Source: an uncultured bacterium (GTDB lineage: Bacteria > Bacteroidota > Bacteroidia > Bacteroidales > Paludibacteraceae). Taken from it: a stretch of 13,150 nt of DNA. Under the pieces are notes generated by a model. That model was not told the origin of the DNA. It was given only the letters and a program-made list of their open reading frames with translations, and did not search any database. Of this stretch, positions 5,437-13,150 are shown piece after piece (positions within the stretch are counted from its first letter, which is position 1; the number at the start of each line of letters is the position of its first letter). The position numbers were made by a program, and so were the translations under genes. The DNA lies in the NCBI GenBank assembly GCA_946183755.1, contig CAMHCZ010000034.1, forward strand, positions 1 to 13,150. The letters run 5' to 3'.

Positions 5437-8400
5437 TTATTTCAGTTGCAAGATTTCAGTTTTAACACAATTGTCTGTTACAGCTGTTACTACCACATTT
5501 CTTGCACCTGCGTTCAGCACCTTATCCATCACGGTCACACCGTTACCGGTTGCCACCTCCTTGGCTATCAGCTTGCCGGCTGCATCGAAGATCGACATCT
5601 CCTTTATCAGGTTGTTGCTTGAGCTCATCACTCTCACAGTGTTGTTACCCTTAGTGAAGATCTGAACATCGCATCCTGATGCGTCTGCTTCTGCCTGCTC
5701 GGCGTCGGTTGCTATATCCTCGTCCGAAGCGAATCTCAGCACGAGCGTTGTCTCTGCCTCGTCCTTAGTGAAGATGAACTTGTACTTGTTCTCGTCCTTG
5801 AGGTTGATTTCCTCGCCGGTCTTCTTGTTCACAAGTATCACGTTCACATTCTCGAAGCTTTCCGCACCCTTGAATGTCAGGTCAACAGTATCCTTGTCGG
5901 CTGTTGTGTTCACTGCCAAAGGTGTCTCGTAAGGCAGAGCCGAGAAGTGGTTGATGTCGGTAGCTACTCCGCCTGCCAGAGTGCTTATCTCACTCACAGC
6001 GTATGCGTTGAATATCTTCTCGGCATCCTCGCCTTCTGCGAATCCGTTGCTTGCGCCTTCAATCTTTCTGACTGACAAGTAAGAAGTTGTCTCACCATCG
6101 TTGCCGGTCACATAGAGTGTTCCGTCGCTCACTGCGTCAGCCGATCTCAGCTTGTATGTGCCGTTGTCAGTCACGAAGTGGTCAGCCACGTTGAATGTAA
6201 CCGATGTGCCTGCTCCCTTGTTCTTCACGAAGAACGCTTGCATTGGAGCCACCTTGGTTCCGGCTGCTGGAGCTGCTGTCGATACAGTACCATCGGTAGT
6301 TATCGCAACGCTGGTGTTTGTCTCACCGTTCCAGAATGTTGCCACACCATCTATCACACTTGAGTTAGATGCAAGGAATGCTCCGAGGTCAAGGTGACAC
6401 ATCATTGGGTTTCCTATCAGCGACAGGTTGCCTTCACCTGCAGTTATAGGCACTGATATTGTAGCGCTATAGTCTGCTGGCGTTGAAACCTTGGTTCCGG
6501 CTGATACAGAAGCGTTGTCGTATGCGAATCTGTATGCTGCCTCTGTCTTAGTCAGGTTGACTGTAGCCGACATCAGCTTACCTGTCAATGGGTTGAACTT
6601 ATGCAGCTCAGTGATGAGCAAGCTGTCTTCTGTCATTCTTGGGAAGATGACTGGCTGGTCGCCTAATACTGCCTCACCATCCAAAGGCGTTCTCATGTTT
6701 CTATTTGTCACCTGATATGCGAAGCCCTGTCCTGCTGTGAGCGGCTCATTCAATCCATTATATTCCTTAGTCCACTTCTGAGTGTATGTGAGTCTGCTCT
6801 CTGAGTGAGTTACATCGAACTTTCTCATGTATGTCAGAGGCACACCGTTGAAGTAGTAGTCACCTGATACCATCTCCTTCAGAGGGTTGGTCAACGTGTA
6901 CCACTTGTTTCTCTGGTAAGCGTTCTTCACGTATGCACGGCGGTAAGAAAGGTTCTCAAGACCCTTGACACCGGCGCCGCGGTTGAATGTTATCTCGTCG
7001 CAGATTCCGCCTTCTGTCGCAGGTGGAACTGCTGCTGGTATCACTGGGTAGGTTGCTACTGTTGTGTTACCGCCCTTAGGCAATGTCACTGTCTCGCCTA
7101 CCGCAGCGATTGTTACGTCTGTACAAGCCTCTGGCACCTGACGTGTCCAGTTGGCTGGGTTGTTCCAGTCATTGTCCACCTTACCAATCCATGTTGTAGC
7201 TGGCGTACCGTAAGGCACTGCTATCGGAGTTGGGCTGCTGTTTGTTGTACCGCAACCGTTAGATGCGATGACTGTAGCCTCGATGTCTGGAGCGCCACGA
7301 CCGATGTTCACTGTTACCGAGTTGCCGGAAGCCACAAGTATGTTCACATCTGGGTCGCTGAATGTCCAGTCGAGCTTAGTCGCCTCGATAACGTCAACTC
7401 CGCTTCCCTGAGAGGCTGTCAATACCAATCTGTTGTTCTCGTCGGCACAGCCTGCATCGACTGACACGATTGGCGTTGCCGAACGGCTTGTTGCCTTGAT
7501 TGAGTAGCTTGCCACACCTGAGAGCAGACGGCAGTTTGTATCCTCGAAGTCGAAGTTCAATGACAATGCCACGCTCACCTCGCCGTCCTCGATGAGGTCT
7601 GGAGCAAGAAGCTTCAGCTCAGGACCGCTATAGATATCCATCAGCTTGTTATTTGGCGCAAGGTCGGTTCCGACATTCACTGTCGTCGTCACGAACTGAC
7701 CGATGCCGAGCACCTCGCCCACCTCCTGTGGCAGATAAGTTGCCTTCGCGCCGAACTTCGCCTCAAGTGTCGAAGCGATAGACGCTGAAGTCACCTCGCT
7801 ACCTACTACTGCGAATCCTGCCTCGTTAGGGTGGTCAAGATACCAAGTGTAGATTGGACTGTTACTCTCTGGAGCGTTTATGATTCTATATGTTCCTACA
7901 GAACCGATACATACAGACTTAGGACCGTCGATTTTGTATCCGCCATCAGGGATATCATCCTGATCAAGATAGTGCACTGTATGGTTTGCACCGTTGGCAT
8001 TTCCGTCGATCATCACGATACCGCACGCCTCGCCTGGGTCGGAAGCTGTAGCCACTACGGCTATCTTTTTGTCGTCGCCCGAAGTCTTATATATATCGCC
8101 GCCGTTAGTTGAGTTTATTGTTATCTCGCTTTCGTAGCACTTAGAGTCATCAAGCACTGGCTGACACTCTGGATATACATGGTATTCCTTCTTGGTCATC
8201 GCGTCGGCTGCTGTCACTATGTATGTCACATAGCCTTGTGCGTTGATTGTCTGTGCCACACCTGCCTTTGGCGAGATTGTCGCTCCGTTGCTCACTGTCA
8301 GAGTTGTTGGAGTGAATGTGTCGCCTGGGGTGCAGTTGTCGGTCACAGCGATGAATCCGTCGGTGCCCTGAGCTGTGTAGCTTGTGCCAGCCTGCTGGTT

Positions 8401-11400
8401 AGCGGAAGTCACATTTATCAGGTCGCAAGCCGATGACTTGATCTCTGGGTCACAAGGAGTGATCTCCAAGTAGCTGATTGCTGCCATAGCGTCATCCTCA
8501 GGACCATAAACTCGGATGTAAACCTCGTCAGTTCCTGTGCCGCCTGCAACCTCACAATCGTTGATGAACGCTGTGGTTGTGTGGCACTCGTTGGATGTCT
8601 CCCAGCCTATTGACTGTGCGAATGGAACTCCAGCTGCATTCTCGATAGAGATCTTACGCAGACCGTTGGCTGCCCACTTCACTGTTATCTTGCCTATGGC
8701 TCTGCCGTCGGTGTCGATATGGATTGCCTTGCCATCCTTCTTATCTCCCACACGGATTGCTGACTCACCGTTCTGCGAGCATCCGCCGAGCGACGACCAC
8801 AATGAATAGTGAGGTATCACGTTTGCGTCAGCGCCTGAATCCTCAGCGCCTGCGCCTATTGTTATCTCGCTTGGCACATCGCCCTCTCTTGTGTAGTCCT
8901 GACGAACTCCCAGAGTTGGGTCTGCTATTGGGTCGGTACATCCTGACTCATATACGTATGGCAGAGTGAAGTCGATCTTTGTTCCTATCAGGTTCAGCAC
9001 ATACGCTGCGTCGGTTGTCGAGTTAGACGCGATGTTGAGTGCTGCGTTATATGTTCCGATGCCCGAAGCCTTAGTGAAGCGTATTCTCACTATCGCTGGG
9101 TCACCACCCTTGGTCAGCGACACGGTGTTGTATGGTGCTGCCTTAGACGCGCCGCCCACTGTGCAGCTCTGGATAGTGAACATCGAAGCATCCTCGCCAG
9201 TGATTGTCATGCTTGAGAAGTCAAGCGATCCTGACGCTGTACCAGTGTTGTAGATCTTGATTACAGCCTCGCCGTAGTTGTCGGCTGGCATCAGGTTAGC
9301 CACGTTCAACGAACCGTCGTTAGGGAATGTTGTCACGTCGCCGTTGTCCTTCACTGTTATCTGTGGCAGAGGCTGCTCGCCGGTGATGAACGTTGATATG
9401 TTGTTCACCGCTGGGTCGCAAAGCTCGTTGCTTACTCCTGGGTTGAGTATCTCTACACGATACTGTGAAGTATAGCTCATTGGAGTAGCATGAGTGAATG
9501 TCACTGTCACGCCTGTGCCGGCTGTTCCTACAGCTGTGCCGGAGAATGATGTTGTTACGTCGTCGTATGAAGATGTGCCCTCATTGAACTTGTAAATCTT
9601 TATGTTGTTTACAATCTGGCTCTTAACTCCGTCTGTCAGAGCGTCCAAGTTCTCTGTTATGTCGATGTGTGTCAACGCCTCGCAGTCTGCGCCGAGATAG
9701 AAGTCATCCGGCAGAGTCACCACGATATTGCTGTTCACATCCACATTGTTAGAGTTGTCCGCTGGAGTGATAGTTGCGTTCACCTGTGGAACGGTCTCTA
9801 CATCACAACGCTCTACTGTAAACTTGGCATAAGCCGCATCTGAGCTTACACGATAGATTTTTATTGATCCATTAGATTCAATATCCTCTTCCTTAAGCGT
9901 ATATGTAGACTTGTAGAAGTAATCTGTGCTCGTTTCAGAAACACTGTTACCGCTTGTTGAATGAATCTTGAATCCATGAACCTTATTCTTTCCGCTCGCG
10001 TATGTTATCACAGTCAGCTTATCTCCTGCCTGGAACTTGTTCTCGCCACCGTCACTTGGTGTAAGTGTGAAGTATCCGCTTGACTGGAGTTTCACTGAGT
10101 AATTATAGGTGTCACCGTCAAATTCAGCTCCACCTGGGCTTGGTCCAGAAGACTCACTACTCTTAGCAAAAGTTCCTACAGTTGCTGTAAATGCATTAGA
10201 ACCTGTAGCCTTGGCTGCATATATGTTACGACAATCCTCTACCGAATATACCGCACGGATAGTCATGTCGCCTGTCACGTTGAACTCGTAGTCCTTGACC
10301 GACGATGACGCTCCGCCCACTATCTGCCAGTGGTGGAATGTATGTCCTGTTGGCTCGGTGCAAGTGATAGTCTGCAGACCTGCTGCCACAAGCACATCCT
10401 GTGGGTTGGTTGATGTCGTTGTGCCGTCGATTGTTGCGGTCGCGCCTGACACGCTCGCTCCGGCAGTTGTCTTGAACTGCACTGTCACGGTGTACTTAGG
10501 CACTACAACATAACGTATATTAAATGTATATGGGTTCTCGTCTGGGTCGTTTGAGTTGATTGTCACTGTACCGTTATATGTGCCTGCCGCGAGACCAGCA
10601 ACAGTAGAAACGTTGAACGTAGTGTTGCCGCCGTTGCTTACTGTTGGACAAGTGCCGTCGCATCCGCCTGAGAACGCATCGCCGGTCACTACTATTGAGC
10701 TTATCTCGAGGTCGTTGAGACCGAGATCCTCTATAGTGAATGTGTAAGTCTCGGTTGTTGTGGTTGTGGCTGCTGACGCAATCTCCACATTAGTGAAGTC
10801 AACCGACGAACCGGCTGCTATCTCCGTACTACCCTTAGAGACTTTGATGTCTGGGTCGGCTGATGGGTTCACTGTCACATCAACGTATGCCGAGCCGGCG
10901 CAGTAGCCGCTGTACTTAGCCTGGTTGAATGTCAGTCTCACTGTAGTTGGCGTAACCACGGCTGCTGGAGTGTATGTGAAGTGTGTTGCATCCACTGCCG
11001 ATATTGTGCCGTTCGATGGAGTGGCAGCCACTATTGTTCCGCCGTTACCATTTGCGAGTGTCACAGTCACTGTTCCACTGCCACCGGTAACTGATGCCGC
11101 TGAAGCTGATGCGCTCAACGCTGTGCCTACTGGGGTACAAGCTTCCTCGCAGACTTTTATCTGCATGTTACGCAACCAGAAGCCGGAACTTCCTGTGCTC
11201 TTAAGCCAAATAGAAGATGCGTTAAGCGAGGTCAACTGATAAGTAGCATTACCACCTGTGTTTGTTGAAGCAAGAGTTGTCCAGTTAGCACCTTCATCAG
11301 TAGAATACTGAAGATTTGCATCCTCTATTTTTCCGACAAACTTAACATAATCCATCACGTTTGCTGGATTCACAAGAGAAATCTTCACCATTGATCCTGC

Positions 11401-13150
11401 TGTAGAGCCAGCATTGAGAGATGAACCTTCTGCTGCTGTGCCCGTTCTCTCTGCTGTAAGCACAGATGAGTGAGCAGAGAAACTGCTTGTTGCACTTGGA
11501 GTTGTACCATCTGGCAGATCTACTGATTTGTTCCAAACCATTGTCTCTACAACACATGGGTTGAAAGTGACATTCTTGGTTGTTACGGTTGAAGATGTTC
11601 CGCAAGCATTAATTGCTATTGCCTTTATGGTCTTGTCTGCATCAATAGTTATTGTAGAACCTGATGCTATTGTTGCGCTCAATGCTGTTGGTGTAGCGCC
11701 GTTGGTTGTATAATATATTGTACCAGCAGCTGCTGTGATAGTCACCTTGTTGTCTTCTGTTGCTGCCGAAATTGTTGGAGCAGCAGGAGTACCACAATCC
11801 ACCCATATTGCATAGAGAGTAAGATCTGATGCTACCGAAGCGCCTGGAGCATAAGATGCACCACCATCATTATCCGCAGTATTCCAATGGTCGAACATTT
11901 TGCCAGAAGGAGCTGTAAATCCATTCTCCGACACTGTATTGATAGAATTATCCATACTTCCTGTTCCACCATTTGCATTATATGTTATAGTATAGGCAGA
12001 GCAACTGAAAGATATTGCACTGATATTACATTTCGAATTATCAGATGAACCAGTTTGCGGAGTGAGATAATATGTTCTTCCACTTATAATATTCGCTGTT
12101 TTTGTCTGATCTGCAGCATCCCAAGTCTGAATAGTAGTGTATGTACTTCCGTTCTTTTCTACCAAATGGATATATCTACTATTTTGACAATTTGCAGTAA
12201 TTGTTATAATCGCATTTTTATCTGCGGTGAACTTCATACCACGTGCAGGCTCACCACTTGAATAACCATAAGAAGAACCTGACGACATAGCAATCGTACT
12301 ATTTTTGATTTGCGGTGTTGGGTTTGAAGCGCTAACAATTGTCCACCCTGAAGGTAGAGAAGCACCTGCAGAATAAGACTGTGCTGAGTAACAATCAACT
12401 GGAGCCTCAGTAAAGTATGCAGTCACTGTCGCATTCGCAGTACCCATAGTGAGAGTAGCTGTTGCTGTTGTTGTAGAAGAGAGTGTCGCACCTGTTCCAG
12501 AAACTGTCCAGTGATCGAACACATATCCTGAAGCTGGCGTAGCAGTTACTGTTGTTGTAGCGCCCTCTGCCAAAGAGGCATCTGATGCGCTTGCTGAACC
12601 CTGACTGTTATCGCCAGTCTCTGTCGCTGCTGTCACTGTGTGAGTTGGGATAGCCTCGAATGTAGCAGTGACAGTCGCATCTGCAGTACCCATTGTGAGT
12701 GTTGTTGGGTTTGTGCTTGTAGATGAAAGGCTTGAACCTGTACCACTCACCGCCCAACTCACAAATCTGTAGCCGCTCGCTGGAGTGGCGGTGATTACTG
12801 AGGTTTCGCCATCACACAAAGACGATGCAGCTGTAGATGCAGTACCCCATGTGTTATTATTTGAAGCAGCTGTTACTGTATATGAAGTACATCCTCCTGC
12901 TGAAACTGCAATAGACTTGCTTACCTGAACATCACAACCTGTTCCGTTGCTGATATTACACCAATATGTGCCAGCATCGCCAACTACACAAGAATTCTTT
13001 GTGAAAGTAGCTCCTGAAGTAGAAGCTGCTTGTACTGGAGACGAAGCCGAAGCCGTAGCCCAGTCAGCACCCTTATACCATGTATAAGTTGTTGTTCCGC
13101 TTGTACCTGTCGCACTCGCAGTCAAAGAAATGTCTTCTCCTGCTGTGTAT
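5437..13150 (-). CDS. Giant modular T9SS surface protein (5' end beyond window)
   Basis: At least 2,570 aa, open through the right edge; the TTG at 13125 is internal and is residue 1 in this numbering. Likely a secreted or surface-anchored adhesin or glycan-binding protein; no catalytic domain was recognised. Modules in order, by eye: Ig-like (to about 76), two InlB-type B repeats (82-158, 162-240), beta-sandwich (245-375), Listeria-Bacteroides repeat (376-442, ITYNANGGTG), chitobiase C-terminal-like FN3 domain (446-522, TIYYTTNGATPT), beta-sandwich (525-659), choice-of-anchor-like (757-872), InlB-like (876-962), beta-sandwich (965-1107), SbsA-type Ig (1112-1250), choice-of-anchor-like (1254-1382), further beta modules (1390-1970), then WIGKVDNDWNNPANW (1979-1993) and SLIGNPMMCHLDL (2235-2247), typical of the pre-C-terminal part of Bacteroidetes surface proteins. 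The last 79 residues look like a T9SS targeting domain. Domain names rest on motif recall. A small exported protein gene follows on the same strand. Confidence 0.9.
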   Translation of the reverse strand, partial: YTAGEDISLTASATGTSGTTTYTWYKGADWATASASSPVQAASTSGATFTKNSCVVGDAGTYWCNISNGTGCDVQVSKSIAVSAGGCTSYTVTAASNNNTWGTASTAASSLCDGETSVITATPASGYRFVSWAVSGTGSSLSSTSTNPTTLTMGTADATVTATFEAIPTHTVTAATETGDNSQGSASASDASLAEGATTTVTATPASGYVFDHWTVSGTGATLSSTTTATATLTMGTANATVTAYFTEAPVDCYSAQSYSAGASLPSGWTIVSASNPTPQIKNSTIAMSSGSSYGYSSGEPARGMKFTADKNAIITITANCQNSRYIHLVEKNGSTYTTIQTWDAADQTKTANIISGRTYYLTPQTGSSDNSKCNISAISFSCSAYTITYNANGGTGSMDNSINTVSENGFTAPSGKMFDHWNTADNDGGASYAPGASVASDLTLYAIWVDCGTPAAPTISAATEDNKVTITAAAGTIYYTTNGATPTALSATIASGSTITIDADKTIKAIAINACGTSSTVTTKNVTFNPCVVETMVWNKSVDLPDGTTPSATSSFSAHSSVLTAERTGTAAEGSSLNAGSTAGSMVKISLVNPANVMDYVKFVGKIEDANLQYSTDEGANWTTLASTNTGGNATYQLTSLNASSIWLKSTGSSGFWLRNMQIKVCEEACTPVGTALSASASAASVTGGSGTVTVTLANGNGGTIVAATPSNGTISAVDATHFTYTPAAVVTPTTVRLTFNQAKYSGYCAGSAYVDVTVNPSADPDIKVSKGSTEIAAGSSVDFTNVEIASAATTTTTETYTFTIEDLGLNDLEISSIVVTGDAFSGGCDGTCPTVSNGGNTTFNVSTVAGLAAGTYNGTVTINSNDPDENPYTFNIRYVVVPKYTVTVQFKTTAGASVSGATATIDGTTTSTNPQDVLVAAGLQTITCTEPTGHTFHHWQIVGGASSSVKDYEFNVTGDMTIRAVYSVEDCRNIYAAKATGSNAFTATVGTFAKSSESSGPSPGGAEFDGDTYNYSVKLQSSGYFTLTPSDGGENKFQAGDKLTVITYASGKNKVHGFKIHSTSGNSVSETSTDYFYKSTYTLKEEDIESNGSIKIYRVSSDAAYAKFTVERCDVETVPQVNATITPADNSNNVDVNSNIVVTLPDDFYLGADCEALTHIDITENLDALTDGVKSQIVNNIKIYKFNEGTSSYDDVTTSFSGTAVGTAGTGVTVTFTHATPMSYTSQYRVEILNPGVSNELCDPAVNNISTFITGEQPLPQITVKDNGDVTTFPNDGSLNVANLMPADNYGEAVIKIYNTGTASGSLDFSSMTITGEDASMFTIQSCTVGGASKAAPYNTVSLTKGGDPAIVRIRFTKASGIGTYNAALNIASNSTTDAAYVLNLIGTKIDFTLPYVYESGCTDPIADPTLGVRQDYTREGDVPSEITIGAGAEDSGADANVIPHYSLWSSLGGCSQNGESAIRVGDKKDGKAIHIDTDGRAIGKITVKWAANGLRKISIENAAGVPFAQSIGWETSNECHTTTAFINDCEVAGGTGTDEVYIRVYGPEDDAMAAISYLEITPCDPEIKSSACDLINVTSANQQAGTSYTAQGTDGFIAVTDNCTPGDTFTPTTLTVSNGATISPKAGVAQTINAQGYVTYIVTAADAMTKKEYHVYPECQPVLDDSKCYESEITINSTNGGDIYKTSGDDKKIAVVATASDPGEACGIVMIDGNANGANHTVHYLDQDDIPDGGYKIDGPKSVCIGSVGTYRIINAPESNSPIYTWYLDHPNEAGFAVVGSEVTSASIASTLEAKFGAKATYLPQEVGEVLGIGQFVTTTVNVGTDLAPNNKLMDIYSGPELKLLAPDLIEDGEVSVALSLNFDFEDTNCRLLSGVASYSIKATSRSATPIVSVDAGCADENNRLVLTASQGSGVDVIEATKLDWTFSDPDVNILVASGNSVTVNIGRGAPDIEATVIASNGCGTTNSSPTPIAVPYGTPATTWIGKVDNDWNNPANWTRQVPEACTDVTIAAVGETVTLPKGGNTTVATYPVIPAAVPPATEGGICDEITFNRGAGVKGLENLSYRRAYVKNAYQRNKWYTLTNPLKEMVSGDYYFNGVPLTYMRKFDVTHSESRLTYTQKWTKEYNGLNEPLTAGQGFAYQVTNRNMRTPLDGEAVLGDQPVIFPRMTEDSLLITELHKFNPLTGKLMSATVNLTKTEAAYRFAYDNASVSAGTKVSTPADYSATISVPITAGEGNLSLIGNPMMCHLDLGAFLASNSSVIDGVATFWNGETNTSVAITTDGTVSTAAPAAGTKVAPMQAFFVKNKGAGTSVTFNVADHFVTDNGTYKLRSADAVSDGTLYVTGNDGETTSYLSVRKIEGASNGFAEGEDAEKIFNAYAVSEISTLAGGVATDINHFSALPYETPLAVNTTADKDTVDLTFKGAESFENVNVILVNKKTGEEINLKDENKYKFIFTKDEAETTLVLRFASDEDIATDAEQAEADASGCDVQIFTKGNNTVRVMSSSNNLIKEMSIFDAAGKLIAKEVATGNGVTVMDKVLNAGARNVVVTAVTDNCVKTEILQLK
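5440..5676 (-). other. T9SS (Por) C-terminal targeting domain of the giant protein
   Basis: Residues 2484-2562 show the beta pattern of type A C-terminal domains: a strand (VQIFTKGNNTVRV), then IKEMSIFDAAGKLIAKEV equivalent to the usual V-x-[VI]-Y/F-D-x-x-G-[KR] core, then a terminal KTEILQLK strand. In the family this domain directs passage through the type IX outer-membrane machinery and is removed on attachment to the surface. It lacks the common YPNP opening and instead starts with Cys2485, with a second Cys at 2553. An acidic linker (2466-2481) precedes it. Confidence 0.7.
12406..12882 (-). repeat. Tandem InlB-type B repeats within the giant gene
   Basis: Two adjacent modules (12652-12882 and 12406-12642) share the frame TVTAA...GS(A)...TATPASGY.F..W.VSGTG..LSST...LTMGTA.ATVTA.F. 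The DNA is also clearly related, for example GCAGTACCCAT in both, consistent with internal duplication followed by divergence. Confidence 0.8.

Noticed and set aside
13123..13125. TTG as the start of the giant surface protein
   Set aside because: The upstream codons to 13150 encode YTAGEDIS, which continues the Ig-like domain; no signal peptide is seen.
4769..13150. Frameshift or pseudogene in the minus-strand surface genes
   Set aside because: Both frames are intact with coherent domain order, and the giant gene ends in a recognisable C-terminal domain.

Overview
The window most likely comes from a member of the order Bacteroidales, perhaps Prevotella-like; the genus is inference. The evidence is a giant surface protein with a type IX secretion (Por) style C-terminal domain, A-rich leaders without Shine-Dalgarno on two minus-strand genes, TAnnTTTG promoter-like boxes, and a Bacteroidetes-type REP-associated tyrosine transposase (RAYT) beside palindromic repeats.

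Left part, plus strand (2-3308): a methionine module. metE (cobalamin-independent methionine synthase, lacking only its extreme N-terminus at the window edge) is followed after 21 bp by metF (methylenetetrahydrofolate reductase), and the pair ends at a strong hairpin terminator. MetF makes 5-methyl-THF, and MetE uses a methylated folate to methylate homocysteine, so the two genes form a short metabolic unit.

Middle part (3309-4768): a repeat-rich accessory island converging on metF. It holds a roughly 95-bp direct repeat of unknown nature, several short CTGAGCG-AGCCGAAG palindromes, a minus-strand RAYT gene, and a cluster of 20-bp palindromes (AGACGCGAT-TC-ATCGCGTCT and relatives), each preceded by GTAC or GTAG. 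These palindromes flank the RAYT on both sides, form a 92-bp tandem duplication upstream of it, and also occur in frame inside the RAYT coding sequence. This is the most unusual part of the window.

Right part, minus strand (4769-13150): a small exported protein (178 aa) with a signal peptide and a C-terminal proline/acidic, membrane-span and arginine-cluster tail resembling a protein-sorting signal. It lies directly downstream of a giant modular surface protein that runs off the right edge (more than 2,560 residues visible). The giant protein is a string of Ig-like, InlB/Listeria-Bacteroides, choice-of-anchor-like and beta-sandwich modules ending in a T9SS-type C-terminal domain. Both proteins appear to be cell-envelope or surface components. 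No tRNA, rRNA, CRISPR array or riboswitch was recognised.
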